Positions 1 through 7,319 of a stretch of 11,539 nucleotides of DNA are shown here, in pieces. Where the stretch lies: the NCBI GenBank assembly GCA_022717655.1, contig JAIIAN010000093.1, forward strand, positions 1 to 11,539, read 5' to 3'. Source of the stretch: Bacillota bacterium. Its GTDB lineage: Bacteria > Bacillota > Clostridia > Lachnospirales > Lachnospiraceae. The first letter of the stretch is position 1. Each line of letters opens with the position of its first letter. The notes under the pieces are model-generated. The model saw nothing but the letters and a program-made list of their open reading frames with translations. It was not told the DNA's origin and did not search any database. The translations under genes and the position numbers were made by a program.

Positions 1-331
1 TTAATACTTCTTTATTTTCAAAAGCTTCTTCCAGTCTCTTATTTCCTTTTTCAGCAGCCAGTCTCTTGTAAGTAAGAAGAACCTGTCCTTCTCCATCATT
101 TACTTTGAGGACTTTTGCTTCCATTGTGTCGCCTACAGATACAACTGTAGTAAGGTCAAGATTGGAATCGTTTGAATATTCATTTCTTGAAATAATACCA
201 TCTGCTTTGTATCCGATATTTAAGATGATTTCATCTTCTTTTACGCCGATGACAGTACCTTCCACTACCTCTCCGTTTCTGATTGTTTTAAATGATTCGT
301 CTAACATCTGTTCAAAACTTAATTCTGACAT
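1..331 (-). CDS. rpsA: 30S ribosomal protein S1, N-terminal part (runs off the window)
   Basis: The first 110 codons of an S1-type protein are present; the rest lies beyond base 1. S1 proteins are built from repeated S1 (OB-fold) RNA-binding domains and help mRNA bind the ribosome. Residues about 16-90 form the first domain: GEVVEGTVIGV opens it, followed by LNIGYKADGII and ending near GQVLLTYKRLAA, all typical of clostridial S1. I chose the ATG at 331 because AGGAGG lies 9 nt upstream and the protein begins MSELSFEQML, as expected for S1. The start lies inside the end of ispH: 20 nt are shared in different frames, so translation is probably coupled. In many Clostridia these two proteins are a single polypeptide; here they are separate frames. 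Identification is firm; only the C-terminal domain count is unknown. Confidence 0.93.
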   Translation of the reverse strand, partial: MSELSFEQMLDESFKTIRNGEVVEGTVIGVKEDEIILNIGYKADGIISRNEYSNDSNLDLTTVVSVGDTMEAKVLKVNDGEGQVLLTYKRLAAEKGNKRLEEAFENKEVL

Positions 332-1163
332 GTTTTGAAACCTCCTCAATTATTTTATTTGGGGTTGACGCCCCGGCTGTAATACCAACACATTGAATGG
401 ATTGAAAACTATCAGAATCCAAGTCAGCAAGTGTCTGTATATAGTAGGTGTTTTTACATTCGCCACTGCATATCTCATACAGCTTTTGTGTGTTTGAGCT
501 ATGCCTGCCTCCAATGACAACCATGGCGTCTACTGTCTTTGCAATTTCTGCAGCTTCGGCCTGTCGCTCACTAGTTGCATTGCAAATTGTATTTAAAACA
601 AGTTTATCATACCTCTTTTTGGCTAAAATTTCAACTAATTCTTGAAAATTCTTGTAATTAAATGTCGTCTGAGAGACGATACACACCTTTTCGGGTGGTG
701 ATTCCAGAAATTTTTCTGCCTGCTCTTTTGTTTTTATCACAGTAGATTCTCCTTCACACCAGCCACGAATTCCCTCTACTTCAGGATGTGCCTCATTTCC
801 AATAATTACAATATGCCGTCCGGCTTTACTTTCTCTTTCTACAATTCGATGGATCTTTAAAACAAACGGGCAGGTAACATCCACATACTCGATTTCTTTT
901 TCTTCAAGCAGGGAATATATTCTTTTTGGAACTCCATGGGAACGGATAATTACAATACCATTTTGCAGCTTTTTTAAATCCTCTTCTGTTTCAATGACAT
1001 GGACTCCTTTTTGGGCTAAATCATTTACTACCTCTTCATTATGAATAATCGGTCCGTAAGTATAAACATCTTTTTGTTCTTTCTCAGCAACTTCATAAGC
1101 TTTTTCTACTGCCCGCTTGACACCAAAACAAAACCCCGCTGTCTTTGCTACTTTTACTTCCAC
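312..1163 (-). CDS. ispH: 4-hydroxy-3-methylbut-2-enyl diphosphate reductase IspH (LytB)
   Basis: IspH catalyses the last step of the non-mevalonate (MEP) isoprenoid pathway, reducing HMBPP to IPP and DMAPP with an iron-sulfur cluster in the cytoplasm. At 283 residues the protein has the normal length of a stand-alone IspH. The three cluster cysteines are visible: Cys12 in GFCFGVKRAV, Cys98 in DVTCPFV and Cys194 in NTICNATSERQ. Substrate-site motifs are also present: HNEEVV (His41), RSHGVP (His76), HPEVEG (126-131, containing the catalytic Glu) and HSSNTQKL (221-228). The start codon is GTG at 1163, supported by AGAGGT 8 nt upstream and by the family's usual N-terminus. The gene follows cmk by 16 nt and its TGA stop lies within the first codons of rpsA. 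The codon before the stop is UUU in a UUUU run (see findings). Confidence 0.97.
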   Translation of the reverse strand: MEVKVAKTAGFCFGVKRAVEKAYEVAEKEQKDVYTYGPIIHNEEVVNDLAQKGVHVIETEEDLKKLQNGIVIIRSHGVPKRIYSLLEEKEIEYVDVTCPFVLKIHRIVERESKAGRHIVIIGNEAHPEVEGIRGWCEGESTVIKTKEQAEKFLESPPEKVCIVSQTTFNYKNFQELVEILAKKRYDKLVLNTICNATSERQAEAAEIAKTVDAMVVIGGRHSSNTQKLYEICSGECKNTYYIQTLADLDSDSFQSIQCVGITAGASTPNKIIEEVSKHVRIKF

Positions 1164-1179
1164 TTTTTAAACCTCTTTT

Positions 1180-1845
1180 TTATTTACTTTTTTCATAAAC
1201 GGAAATCATTGTCTCTAATACTTCCTCAATTCCCATATCGGAAGAATCTAATAATACTGCGTCCTCTGCCTGTCTAAGCGGAGAAATAGCACGATTCATA
1301 TCCTGATAATCTCTGTTTTCAATATCCTTTTCCACTTCTTCTAATGTTATCTTCTCACCTTTTGCAAGATATTCCTGATAACGACGCACTGCTCTTGTAT
1401 GCACACTGGCAGTCAGATAAATCTTTACATTCGCATTTGGCAAAACGCATGTTCCAATATCTCTTCCGTCCATTACAACATCAGCCTTAGCAGCCAGTTC
1501 TCTTTGAAGCTCTACCAGTTTTTCGCGTACTTTCCGGTTCTTTGCACCTGCCGAAGCCATATTTCCTACTTCTTCTTTTCGAATTTCTTCGCTTACATTT
1601 TCTCCGTTTAAAAAGACCTGCTGAACCCCATCTTCATAAGAAATGGATATCTGAATTTCTTTACATGCTTTTTCCACAGAGTTCTCATCTTCCGGTGAAA
1701 TCTGATTTCTAAGCAGATACAATCCGATTGCACGGTACATTGCACCAGTATCTACATAAACAAATGAAAGGCGTTTTGCCAGTTCCTTTGCGATTGTACT
1801 TTTTCCAGCCCCTGCCGGTCCATCTATTGCAATACTAAATGCCAT
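1180..1845 (-). CDS. cmk: Cytidylate kinase (CMP/dCMP kinase)
   Basis: Cmk phosphorylates CMP and dCMP to the diphosphates with ATP, recycling pyrimidine nucleotides. The 221-residue length matches the bacterial family. Visible motifs are the Walker A P-loop GPAGAGKST (residues 9-17), VDTGAMYRA (31-39, nucleotide binding), the CMP-site motif GRDIGTCVLP (127-136), the lid arginines in RAVRRYQEY (151-159) and RDYQDMNRAISPLRQAEDA (178-196). The ATG at 1845 is preceded by AAGGAGAG at good spacing. The gene sits between the flavoprotein gene (50 nt upstream) and ispH (16 nt downstream). The cmk-ispH-rpsA order is a familiar neighbourhood in Clostridia, and no terminator is seen on either side, so co-transcription with both neighbours is likely. 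Confidence 0.97.
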   Translation of the reverse strand: MAFSIAIDGPAGAGKSTIAKELAKRLSFVYVDTGAMYRAIGLYLLRNQISPEDENSVEKACKEIQISISYEDGVQQVFLNGENVSEEIRKEEVGNMASAGAKNRKVREKLVELQRELAAKADVVMDGRDIGTCVLPNANVKIYLTASVHTRAVRRYQEYLAKGEKITLEEVEKDIENRDYQDMNRAISPLRQAEDAVLLDSSDMGIEEVLETMISVYEKSK

Positions 1846-1895
1846 TTTTTCTCTCCTTTATCTATCTTAACTTTATCTTATCCAATTCTTGTTTT

Positions 1896-3134
1896 TTATT
1901 CTTCCATACAAATTGCGTTTACTGCGCAGTAAGCAGTCGCCCAGGCAATCTGAAGATTAAATCCACCTGTTACTGCATCCAAATCAAGCACTTCTCCAAT
2001 AAAATATAAATTTTTTACTTTTTTTGACTCCATTGTAGACGGATTTATTTCTTTTGTCTTTACTCCGCCCTGTGTGATAATTGCCTCATTAAAGTCCCGC
2101 ATTCCTGTAATCGTAAATGGAAATGCTTTGATTAAATCAATAAATCTTCTTCTTTCTTCTTTTGTAATTTCATTGACCTTTTTTTCCGGCGAAATCTTAG
2201 AAATTTCTATCATAACCGGTTCTAATTTTGCCGGAAACAGACCTCCAATTGCGTTTTTAAACTGCTTATTCTTGACTGTTTCAAACTCTCTTAAAATCCT
2301 TGCATCAAGCTGTTCTTTTGAGACTGCCGGCTTTAAATCAATTTCAGCTAAAAGACTGCCTTTTTTTTCAAGCTGCTTTCCAATCTTTGAACTTGCTGTC
2401 AAAACAAGCGGTCCTGACACTCCAAAATGAGTAAACAATAACTCCCCAAACTCTTCGTACAATTTCTTTTTCTGATCTTTGATCGTCAACTGTACATTTT
2501 TTAAAGCGAGTCCCTGAAGTTTTGTGATATAATCTTCCTTTACCTCTAGTGGAACTAATGCCGGTCGAATTTTTGTTACACTATGTCCGGTATTTTCTGC
2601 AAAACGATATCCATCTCCTGTCGAACCTGTTGCCTGATAAGAATATCCGCCCGTTGCAACGATTACTTTATCAAAATCTTCTTTTCCCTTTGCAGTCACC
2701 ACATATTTGATACAGTCCTCTTCAGATAAAATATCGGTTACCTCTGTTCTTAGATGAATCTGAACCTTTGTTTCTCTCATTTTATGTTCTAATGCCCGAA
2801 TAATATCTGAAGAATGGTCTGAAGCCGGAAATACCCGGTTTCCACGTTCTGTCTTTAGTTTTACCCCAATTGAGGTAAAGAAATCCATTACATTTTGACT
2901 TGTGCATCCATAATAAGAACTATATAAAAATTTTGAATTGGTAATCACACTGGAAAAAAATGTTTCTTCATCACAGTCATTGGTTACATTGCACCGACCC
3001 TTTCCCGTAATAAATAATTTTTTTCCAAGTTTTTCATTCTTTTCAAATACATGTACTTCGTGTCCCTTTTCGGCAAGAAAAACAGAAGCATACATTCCGG
3101 CAGCACCGCCGCCGATGATTGCTATTTTTGTCAT
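1896..3134 (-). CDS. HI0933/YhiN-family FAD-dependent flavoprotein
   Basis: This 412-residue protein belongs to the HI0933/YhiN-like flavoproteins, sometimes annotated as BaiN-like or aminoacetone-oxidase-like; the true substrate of most members is not known. An N-terminal dinucleotide-binding fold is clear: GGGAAG (residues 8-13), with Glu31 at the end of the second strand binding the FAD ribose. The family signature GKKLFITGKGRCNVTN follows at 37-52. The C-terminal FAD motif includes GEVLDLDAVTGGFNLQIAWA (about 376-395). The central part (about 190-345) corresponds to the family's inserted domain. No signal peptide or membrane segment is seen, so it is cytoplasmic. AAGGAG lies 6 nt before the ATG and overlaps the end of the upstream regulator gene, only 12 nt away, so the two are co-transcribed. 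Family assignment is secure; its reaction cannot be read from the sequence. Confidence 0.9.
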   Translation of the reverse strand: MTKIAIIGGGAAGMYASVFLAEKGHEVHVFEKNEKLGKKLFITGKGRCNVTNDCDEETFFSSVITNSKFLYSSYYGCTSQNVMDFFTSIGVKLKTERGNRVFPASDHSSDIIRALEHKMRETKVQIHLRTEVTDILSEEDCIKYVVTAKGKEDFDKVIVATGGYSYQATGSTGDGYRFAENTGHSVTKIRPALVPLEVKEDYITKLQGLALKNVQLTIKDQKKKLYEEFGELLFTHFGVSGPLVLTASSKIGKQLEKKGSLLAEIDLKPAVSKEQLDARILREFETVKNKQFKNAIGGLFPAKLEPVMIEISKISPEKKVNEITKEERRRFIDLIKAFPFTITGMRDFNEAIITQGGVKTKEINPSTMESKKVKNLYFIGEVLDLDAVTGGFNLQIAWATAYCAVNAICMEE

Positions 3135-3146
3135 GAAACACTCCTT

Positions 3147-4070
3147 TTAATCTTCTAACTCATCCGGATTACGAATTTCAATTTCTTTCCCATCCGCAAG
3201 ATTAATTTCATCATTATTATACACCTGATATTCATCCCAAATTTTTTCCAAATCCTCTAACGTAGCAGTCACCTCTTTTTGTTTGCGCATACAAAGTGCG
3301 ACCACTAACGCATTAATCACACTCAAAGGTGCAACAAGTGAATCTACAATTGACGCCATATCACTTCTCGCAATCAAGTTACAAGAAGAATATAAATTCA
3401 TTGGTGAATGAATACTGTCTGTCAATGTAATTACTTTTGCATTTCTATTATTTGCAAACTCAAGCGCTTTTAAAGTACGCATCGAATACCTTGGAAAACT
3501 AATTCCAATAATCACATCGTCCTTGCTGATGTGAATCATCTGTTCAAATAATTCACTTGAACTGTTTGTGTGCATCAAATGTACATTGTCAAATAACAAA
3601 TTAAAGTAAAATCCCAAAAAGCTTGCCAGTGGTGCACAACTGCGGATTCCTACAATATAAATACTCTTTGCCTCAAGAATGGTCTCCACTGCAAGTTCAA
3701 ATGCATTATGGTCTATATTTTCCATTGTCAGCTTGATTTTTTCAATATCGGCCCGAAGTACCGTATCTAAAATTTCAGACTGTGGAACTCTTCCATAAGT
3801 CACTTCCATTCTCTGGATTGAATTTAACTTGTTCCGCACCAGCTCTTCCAGTGCCTTTTGAAACTCCGGATATCCTTTATATCCTAAATGAATTGCAAAA
3901 CGAACGACTGTTGACTCACTTACCCCAACCGTTTCTCCTAACTTTGCAGCCGTAAAAAAAGCAGCCTTATCATAATTGTCCGTAATATACGATACTAATT
4001 TTTTCTGACCTTTGCTAAATTTATGATACTGTGTATTCATCCTGCTAAGTAAGTTCTCTTCCGTCCCCAT
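3147..4070 (-). CDS. RpiR/MurR-family transcriptional regulator (HTH + SIS)
   Basis: The protein has the two-domain RpiR architecture: an N-terminal helix-turn-helix domain (about residues 1-80; LGETVGVSESTVVRFAIHLG at 44-63 is the helix-turn-helix) and a SIS sugar-phosphate-binding domain (about 128-265; SIYIVGIRSCAPLASF and VIIGISFPRYSMRTLKALEF are its typical strands and loop). Such proteins usually sense phosphosugars or amino-sugar phosphates and repress or activate nearby catabolic genes. No sugar genes are in the window, so its ligand and targets are unknown. An acidic tail of about 35 residues follows the SIS domain. The start at 4070 has AAGGGG 8 nt upstream; the Met at codon 11 would cut into the HTH domain. 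It is the first gene of the unit leading into the flavoprotein, cmk, ispH and rpsA, which is an unusual companion set. Confidence 0.92.
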   Translation of the reverse strand: MGTEENLLSRMNTQYHKFSKGQKKLVSYITDNYDKAAFFTAAKLGETVGVSESTVVRFAIHLGYKGYPEFQKALEELVRNKLNSIQRMEVTYGRVPQSEILDTVLRADIEKIKLTMENIDHNAFELAVETILEAKSIYIVGIRSCAPLASFLGFYFNLLFDNVHLMHTNSSSELFEQMIHISKDDVIIGISFPRYSMRTLKALEFANNRNAKVITLTDSIHSPMNLYSSCNLIARSDMASIVDSLVAPLSVINALVVALCMRKQKEVTATLEDLEKIWDEYQVYNNDEINLADGKEIEIRNPDELED

Positions 4071-4097
4071 ACTTTACCCCTTAACCTCTTTTCCTGT

Positions 4098-4130
4098 CTT
4101 AAAACATTCTATAGTAATGCTTTCATTAAG
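4098..4130. promoter_or_regulatory. Imperfect inverted repeat near the rpiR transcription start (possible operator)
   Basis: Two nested imperfect inverted repeats lie just downstream of the predicted -10 box: CTTAA (4098-4102) with TTAAG (4126-4130), and ACATT (4104-4108) with AATGC (4116-4120). Their centres differ by about 2 bp, so this is not one perfect palindrome. The position, over the start site of an RpiR-family gene, would suit autoregulation. This is inference from location only. Confidence 0.25.
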
Positions 4131-4135
4131 CCTAT

Positions 4136-4164
4136 ATTATACCACGAATTTAATTATTTTTCAT
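4136..4164 (-). promoter_or_regulatory. Sigma-A-type promoter of the rpiR-flavoprotein-cmk-ispH-rpsA unit
   Basis: On the minus strand a perfect -10 box TATAAT (4136-4141) is preceded by TGG, giving an extended -10 (TGnTATAAT). A weak -35 box ATGAAA (4159-4164; 4 of 6 match TTGACA) lies exactly 17 bp upstream. Transcription would begin near 4129, leaving a leader of about 60 nt before the rpiR start codon. It is the only convincing promoter seen between the upstream terminator and rpsA. Confidence 0.7.
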
Positions 4165-4200
4165 CTGAATTTTACTAAACGCAAAAGAATTTTATGCATA

Positions 4201-4237
4201 AAACAAAAAGACGAACCGTATTTCCATACGATTCGCC
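4201..4237 (-). terminator. Intrinsic terminator of the sodium-pump decarboxylase operon
   Basis: A 12-bp stem (4226-4237 pairing with 4210-4221, including two G-U pairs) closes on a GGAA tetraloop of the GNRA type and is followed on the minus strand by TTTTTGTTT. It begins about 20 nt after the stop codon of the last gene of the operon and separates it from the rpiR promoter. Stem, loop and U tract are all directly visible. Confidence 0.93.
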
Positions 4238-4257
4238 TTCGGAAAATTTAATTTTAT

Positions 4258-5670
4258 TTATACCGGATAAGCTCCATTTTTTGTGTCTGCCATTTTCGGG
4301 TCTACTTTTGTTTCCTGAGCTTCTCTGTATTTAAAGAATTCTGTTGCAACCTGTGGGAATAATGCGTAAGTTAATACATCTTCTTCCTGTTCAGACCACT
4401 GTGCCATTTCTCCTCTAAGAGTGTCTAACTCAGCCGGAATTAAATCAGCCGGACGGCAGGTAATCGGTTTTGTATTACCGATGCATTTTTTCTGTACTTC
4501 TTTATTAAACGGTTTTGCAGTTGCACCGTATTTTCCGCTTAATACATCTTTTGTTTCTTTTGTAACCATCTTGTAACGTTCACCCAGAACAACGTTGAAT
4601 ACAGCCTGTGTACCAACAATCTGAGAAGAAGGAGTAACAAGCGGGCACTCACCAAGGTCTTTACGTACTCTCGGAACTTCTTCCAATACATCGTAGAATT
4701 TATCTTCTGCACCCTGTTCTTTTAACTGAGAAGTCAGGTTAGAAAGCATACCGCCCGGTACCTGATATAACAGAGTCTTAATGTTAACACCAAGGTTCTT
4801 CGGATTGAGCAGTCCGCTGTCAAGTGCTTCGTCACGGATTGGACGGAAGTAATCAGCGATTTCAGATAACAGTTTCTGGTCAAATCCTGTATCATAAGGA
4901 GTTCCCTTAAATGTTTCTACCATAACTTCAGTTGCCGGCTGGGAAGTACCCAGAGCGAATGGAGACATTGCTGTATCAATCACATCCACACCTGCCTCTA
5001 CTGCTTTTAAGTAAGTCATAGAAGCAACACCGGAAGTATAGTGTGTATGAAGCTGAATCGGAATATCTACTGTTTCTTTTAAAGCAGTTACCAGTTCAGT
5101 TGCTTTATAAGGAAGCAGAAGACCAGCCATATCTTTAATACAGATAGAATTTGCACCCATATCTTCAATTTTTTTAGCCATTTCTGTCCAGTATTCTAAA
5201 GTATAAGCATCACCTAAAGTATAAGACAGCGCAACCTGTGCATGACCTTTTTCTTTGTTTGCTGCAGAAACTGCTGTTTTTAAGTTTCTGATATCGTTCA
5301 TACAGTCAAAAATACGGATAATATCAATACCGTTTGCAATTGATTTCTGTACGAAGTATTCTACTACATCATCTGCGTAAGGACGGTATCCAAGGATATT
5401 CTGTCCACGGAATAACATCTGCAGTTTTGTATTTTTAAAACCATCACGGAATTTACGAAGTCTTTCCCATGGGTCTTCTTTTAAGAAACGAAGAGATGCA
5501 TCAAATGTTGCACCACCCCAGCATTCTACGGAATGATAACCGACTTTATCCATTTTATCTACGATTGGCAGCATCTGCTCTGTTGTCATTCTTGTTGCAA
5601 TCAGAGACTGATGCGCATCACGCAGAATTGTTTCTGTAATTTTAATTGGTTTTTTTACCACATCTGCCAT
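4258..5670 (-). CDS. Pyruvate/oxaloacetate carboxyltransferase, OadA/5S type, without biotin domain
   Basis: This 470-residue subunit transfers CO2 between oxaloacetate/pyruvate and biotin. It has the TIM-barrel carboxyltransferase fold of oxaloacetate decarboxylase alpha, pyruvate carboxylase and the 5S subunit of transcarboxylase. Visible hallmarks are ETILRDAHQSL (metal ligand Asp18), FDASLRFLKEDPWERLR (57-73), LFRGQNILGYRPYADD (86-101), CIKDMAG with the lysine expected to be carbamylated (Lys179), and QLHTHYTSG with metal ligands His208 and His210. The conserved C-terminal domain (about 310-450) is present, but the protein ends without the linker and EAMKM biotin domain found in classical OadA (about 590 residues). 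The carrier is instead encoded separately two genes upstream, as in transcarboxylase. AGGAGG lies 9 nt before the ATG. It is the last gene of the operon, 19 nt after OadB, and is followed by a terminator. Confidence 0.93.
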   Translation of the reverse strand: MADVVKKPIKITETILRDAHQSLIATRMTTEQMLPIVDKMDKVGYHSVECWGGATFDASLRFLKEDPWERLRKFRDGFKNTKLQMLFRGQNILGYRPYADDVVEYFVQKSIANGIDIIRIFDCMNDIRNLKTAVSAANKEKGHAQVALSYTLGDAYTLEYWTEMAKKIEDMGANSICIKDMAGLLLPYKATELVTALKETVDIPIQLHTHYTSGVASMTYLKAVEAGVDVIDTAMSPFALGTSQPATEVMVETFKGTPYDTGFDQKLLSEIADYFRPIRDEALDSGLLNPKNLGVNIKTLLYQVPGGMLSNLTSQLKEQGAEDKFYDVLEEVPRVRKDLGECPLVTPSSQIVGTQAVFNVVLGERYKMVTKETKDVLSGKYGATAKPFNKEVQKKCIGNTKPITCRPADLIPAELDTLRGEMAQWSEQEEDVLTYALFPQVATEFFKYREAQETKVDPKMADTKNGAYPV

Positions 5671-5689
5671 CTTAATTTTCCTCCTTCAA

Positions 5690-6847
5690 TTATACACCAA
5701 AGATTGCCATGAATGTACCAGCAGCTACGGCTGTACCGATAACACCGGCAACGTTTGGTCCCATTGCATGCATCAGCAGGAAGTTAGTCGGGTCTGCTTC
5801 TGCACCAACTTTCTGAGATACACGGGCTGCCATAGGAACTGCGGATACACCAGCAGAACCAATCAGCGGATTAATCTTTCCATGTGTCAGTTTACACATA
5901 ACTTTACCAAGAAGAACACCACCGGCTGTACCAACTGCAAATGCTACCAGACCTAAAGCAACAATTTTTAAAGTATCCAGTTTCAGGAACGCTTCTGCAC
6001 TTGTAGATGCACCTACGGATGTTCCGAGAAGGATAACTACGATGTACATTAAAGCATTAGATGCTGTTTCTGTTAACTGTTTTACAACGCCACATTCACG
6101 GAAAAGGTTACCAAGCATAAGCATACCAATTAACGGAGCTGTAGATGGTAAAATCAGACAAACAACAACTGTAATGATAATCGGGAACAGGATTTTTTCC
6201 AGTTTGGATACCGGACGAAGCTGTTCCATTTTAATTTTACGTTCTTTTTCTGTTGTGAATAACTTCATAATTGGAGGCTGGATAATTGGAACCAGTGACA
6301 TATAAGAATACGCCGCCACCGCAATCGGTCCCATTAATGCTGTCTGTCCAAGCTTACCTGCAAGGAAGATAGAAGTCGGACCATCGGCACCACCGATGAT
6401 AGAGATTGCTGCTGCTGCTTTTCCATTGAATCCCATAAAGATTGCAAGGAAATACGCCATATAGATACCAAGCTGTGCTGCTGCTCCCAAAAGGAAACTC
6501 TTCGGATTCGCAATCAGCGGACCAAAGTCTGTCATGGCACCTACACCCATGAAAATCAGTGACGGAAGAATACTCCATTCATCCATCAAATAGAAATAGT
6601 GAAGAAGTCCACCTGCATGTTCAATACCGGCTGCATCCGTATATGGCTGTGACATAATATCCGGATAGATATTAACTAACAGCATACCAAATGCGATTGG
6701 TACTAAAAGCAGCGGTTCAAATCCATGTCTGATTGCCAGAAATAAGAAAACAAAAGCAACCAGAATCATCAGATAGTTTCCCCATGTCAGATTCAAAAAC
6801 GCTGTCTGACCAAGCAGATTGGACAATGTATCTGTTATGCTAGACAT
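5690..6847 (-). CDS. oadB: Na+-translocating decarboxylase beta subunit (OadB/MmdB/GcdB family)
   Basis: This is the membrane pump subunit: it decarboxylates carboxybiotin and couples the reaction to Na+ export. Many hydrophobic segments are visible, for instance residues 24-60, 94-110, 118-150, the stretch after LEKILFPIIITVVVCLILPS, and the C-terminal Ala/Gly-rich segment. The family hallmark IIGGADGPTSIF (about 150-161) holds the Asp (about 155) that corresponds to the Na+-binding Asp203 of Klebsiella OadB. MLGNLFRECGVV later in the protein is the second conserved region. An ATG at 6862 is in frame, but its next bases GGGAGG are the ribosome binding site of the ATG at 6847, so I place the start at 6847 (385 residues). 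The gene is 85 nt after the biotin carrier and 19 nt before the OadA-type gene. The symbol is family-level; mmdB or gcdB would be equally fair. Confidence 0.94.
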   Translation of the reverse strand: MSSITDTLSNLLGQTAFLNLTWGNYLMILVAFVFLFLAIRHGFEPLLLVPIAFGMLLVNIYPDIMSQPYTDAAGIEHAGGLLHYFYLMDEWSILPSLIFMGVGAMTDFGPLIANPKSFLLGAAAQLGIYMAYFLAIFMGFNGKAAAAISIIGGADGPTSIFLAGKLGQTALMGPIAVAAYSYMSLVPIIQPPIMKLFTTEKERKIKMEQLRPVSKLEKILFPIIITVVVCLILPSTAPLIGMLMLGNLFRECGVVKQLTETASNALMYIVVILLGTSVGASTSAEAFLKLDTLKIVALGLVAFAVGTAGGVLLGKVMCKLTHGKINPLIGSAGVSAVPMAARVSQKVGAEADPTNFLLMHAMGPNVAGVIGTAVAAGTFMAIFGV

Positions 6848-6902
6848 TTTATTACCTCCCATTGTCTGTATTTTTCGCAGATTTCTATCTACGACCGCAA
6901 AC

Positions 6903-6928
6903 TTACAAATAAATCACTCTATTTGCAA
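6903..6928 (-). other. Intercistronic hairpin just after the biotin-carrier stop codon
   Basis: A 9-bp stem (TTGCAAATA with TATTTGTAA, one G-U pair) and 8-nt loop start 4 nt after the biotin-carrier stop codon. No U tract follows, so it is not a terminator. It sits in the only long gap (85 nt) of the operon. It may protect the 3' end of the upstream message and shift subunit ratios, but this is inference and the stem is AT-rich and weak. Confidence 0.4.
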
Positions 6929-6932
6929 ATTT

Positions 6933-7301
6933 TTAGTTCATAGTTGCCAGTGTACTACCGTTTTCAACTGCATCACCAACTGCTACGTCAATACTTGCAA
7001 TGGTTCCGTCCTGTGGAGCAACAACCGGAATTTCCATTTTCATAGCTTCCAGAACTACAATACTGTCTCCAGCTTTTACTGCCTGACCTACGCTTGCTTC
7101 GATTTTTACGATTTTACCTGCTGCAGATGCTGCAACTGTTACAGAACCAGCGGATGCCGGAGCTGCTGCTTTTGCAGGTGCTGCTTTTGGAGCTGCCTTT
7201 GGTGCTGCTTTCGGTGCAGATGCTGCTACCGCGTTTCCAGCGCCTTCTTCTACTGTTACATCATAAGCAACGCCATTTACTGTGATTGTATAAGATTTCA
7301 T
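6933..7301 (-). CDS. Biotin carboxyl carrier subunit (biotinyl domain protein)
   Basis: This small cytoplasmic protein (122 residues from the chosen start) carries the biotin that shuttles CO2 between the carboxyltransferases and OadB. It has the transcarboxylase-1.3S/MmdC layout: a short N-terminal segment MKSYTITVNGVAYDVTVEE, a flexible Ala/Pro/Lys linker (about residues 24-52), and a C-terminal biotinyl domain with the biotinylation motif EAMKME (modified Lys at about residue 88). The GKIVKIEASVGQAVKAGD strand pattern before it and APQDGTIASIDVAVGDAV after it complete the fold. Two ATGs are available: 7307 lies only 2 nt from AGGAGG, while 7301 is spaced 8 nt and gives the family's usual N-terminus, so 7301 is preferred. 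It lies 18 nt downstream of the OadG-like gene and is the only biotin carrier in the operon, so both carboxyltransferases presumably use it. Confidence 0.95.
   Translation of the reverse strand: MKSYTITVNGVAYDVTVEEGAGNAVAASAPKAAPKAAPKAAPAKAAAPASAGSVTVAASAAGKIVKIEASVGQAVKAGDSIVVLEAMKMEIPVVAPQDGTIASIDVAVGDAVENGSTLATMN
7177..7212. repeat. 12-bp tandem repeats encoding the PKAA linker
   Basis: Three near-identical 12-bp units (7177-7188, 7189-7200, 7201-7212; pattern GGTGCTGCTTTT) lie in the biotin-carrier gene and encode repeated Pro-Lys-Ala-Ala in the flexible linker. Length changes here by slippage would stay in frame. Confidence 0.8.
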
Positions 7302-7319
7302 AATCATTTCCTCCTGTGA

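Noticed and set aside
6354..6578. Minus-strand frame of 74 codons within oadB
   Set aside because: Out-of-frame shadow inside a clear membrane-protein gene, with no start signal or recognisable domain.
6848..6862. Upstream ATG giving OadB five extra residues
   Set aside because: The GGGAGG directly after this ATG is the ribosome binding site for the ATG at 6847, and nothing suitable precedes 6862.
6819..7319. Plus-strand open frame of 166 codons, strikingly cysteine-rich
   Set aside because: It is antisense to the biotin-carrier gene. The cysteines come from the Ala-rich GCA/GCT codons read on the other strand, there is no ribosome binding site, and the minus-strand gene is beyond doubt.
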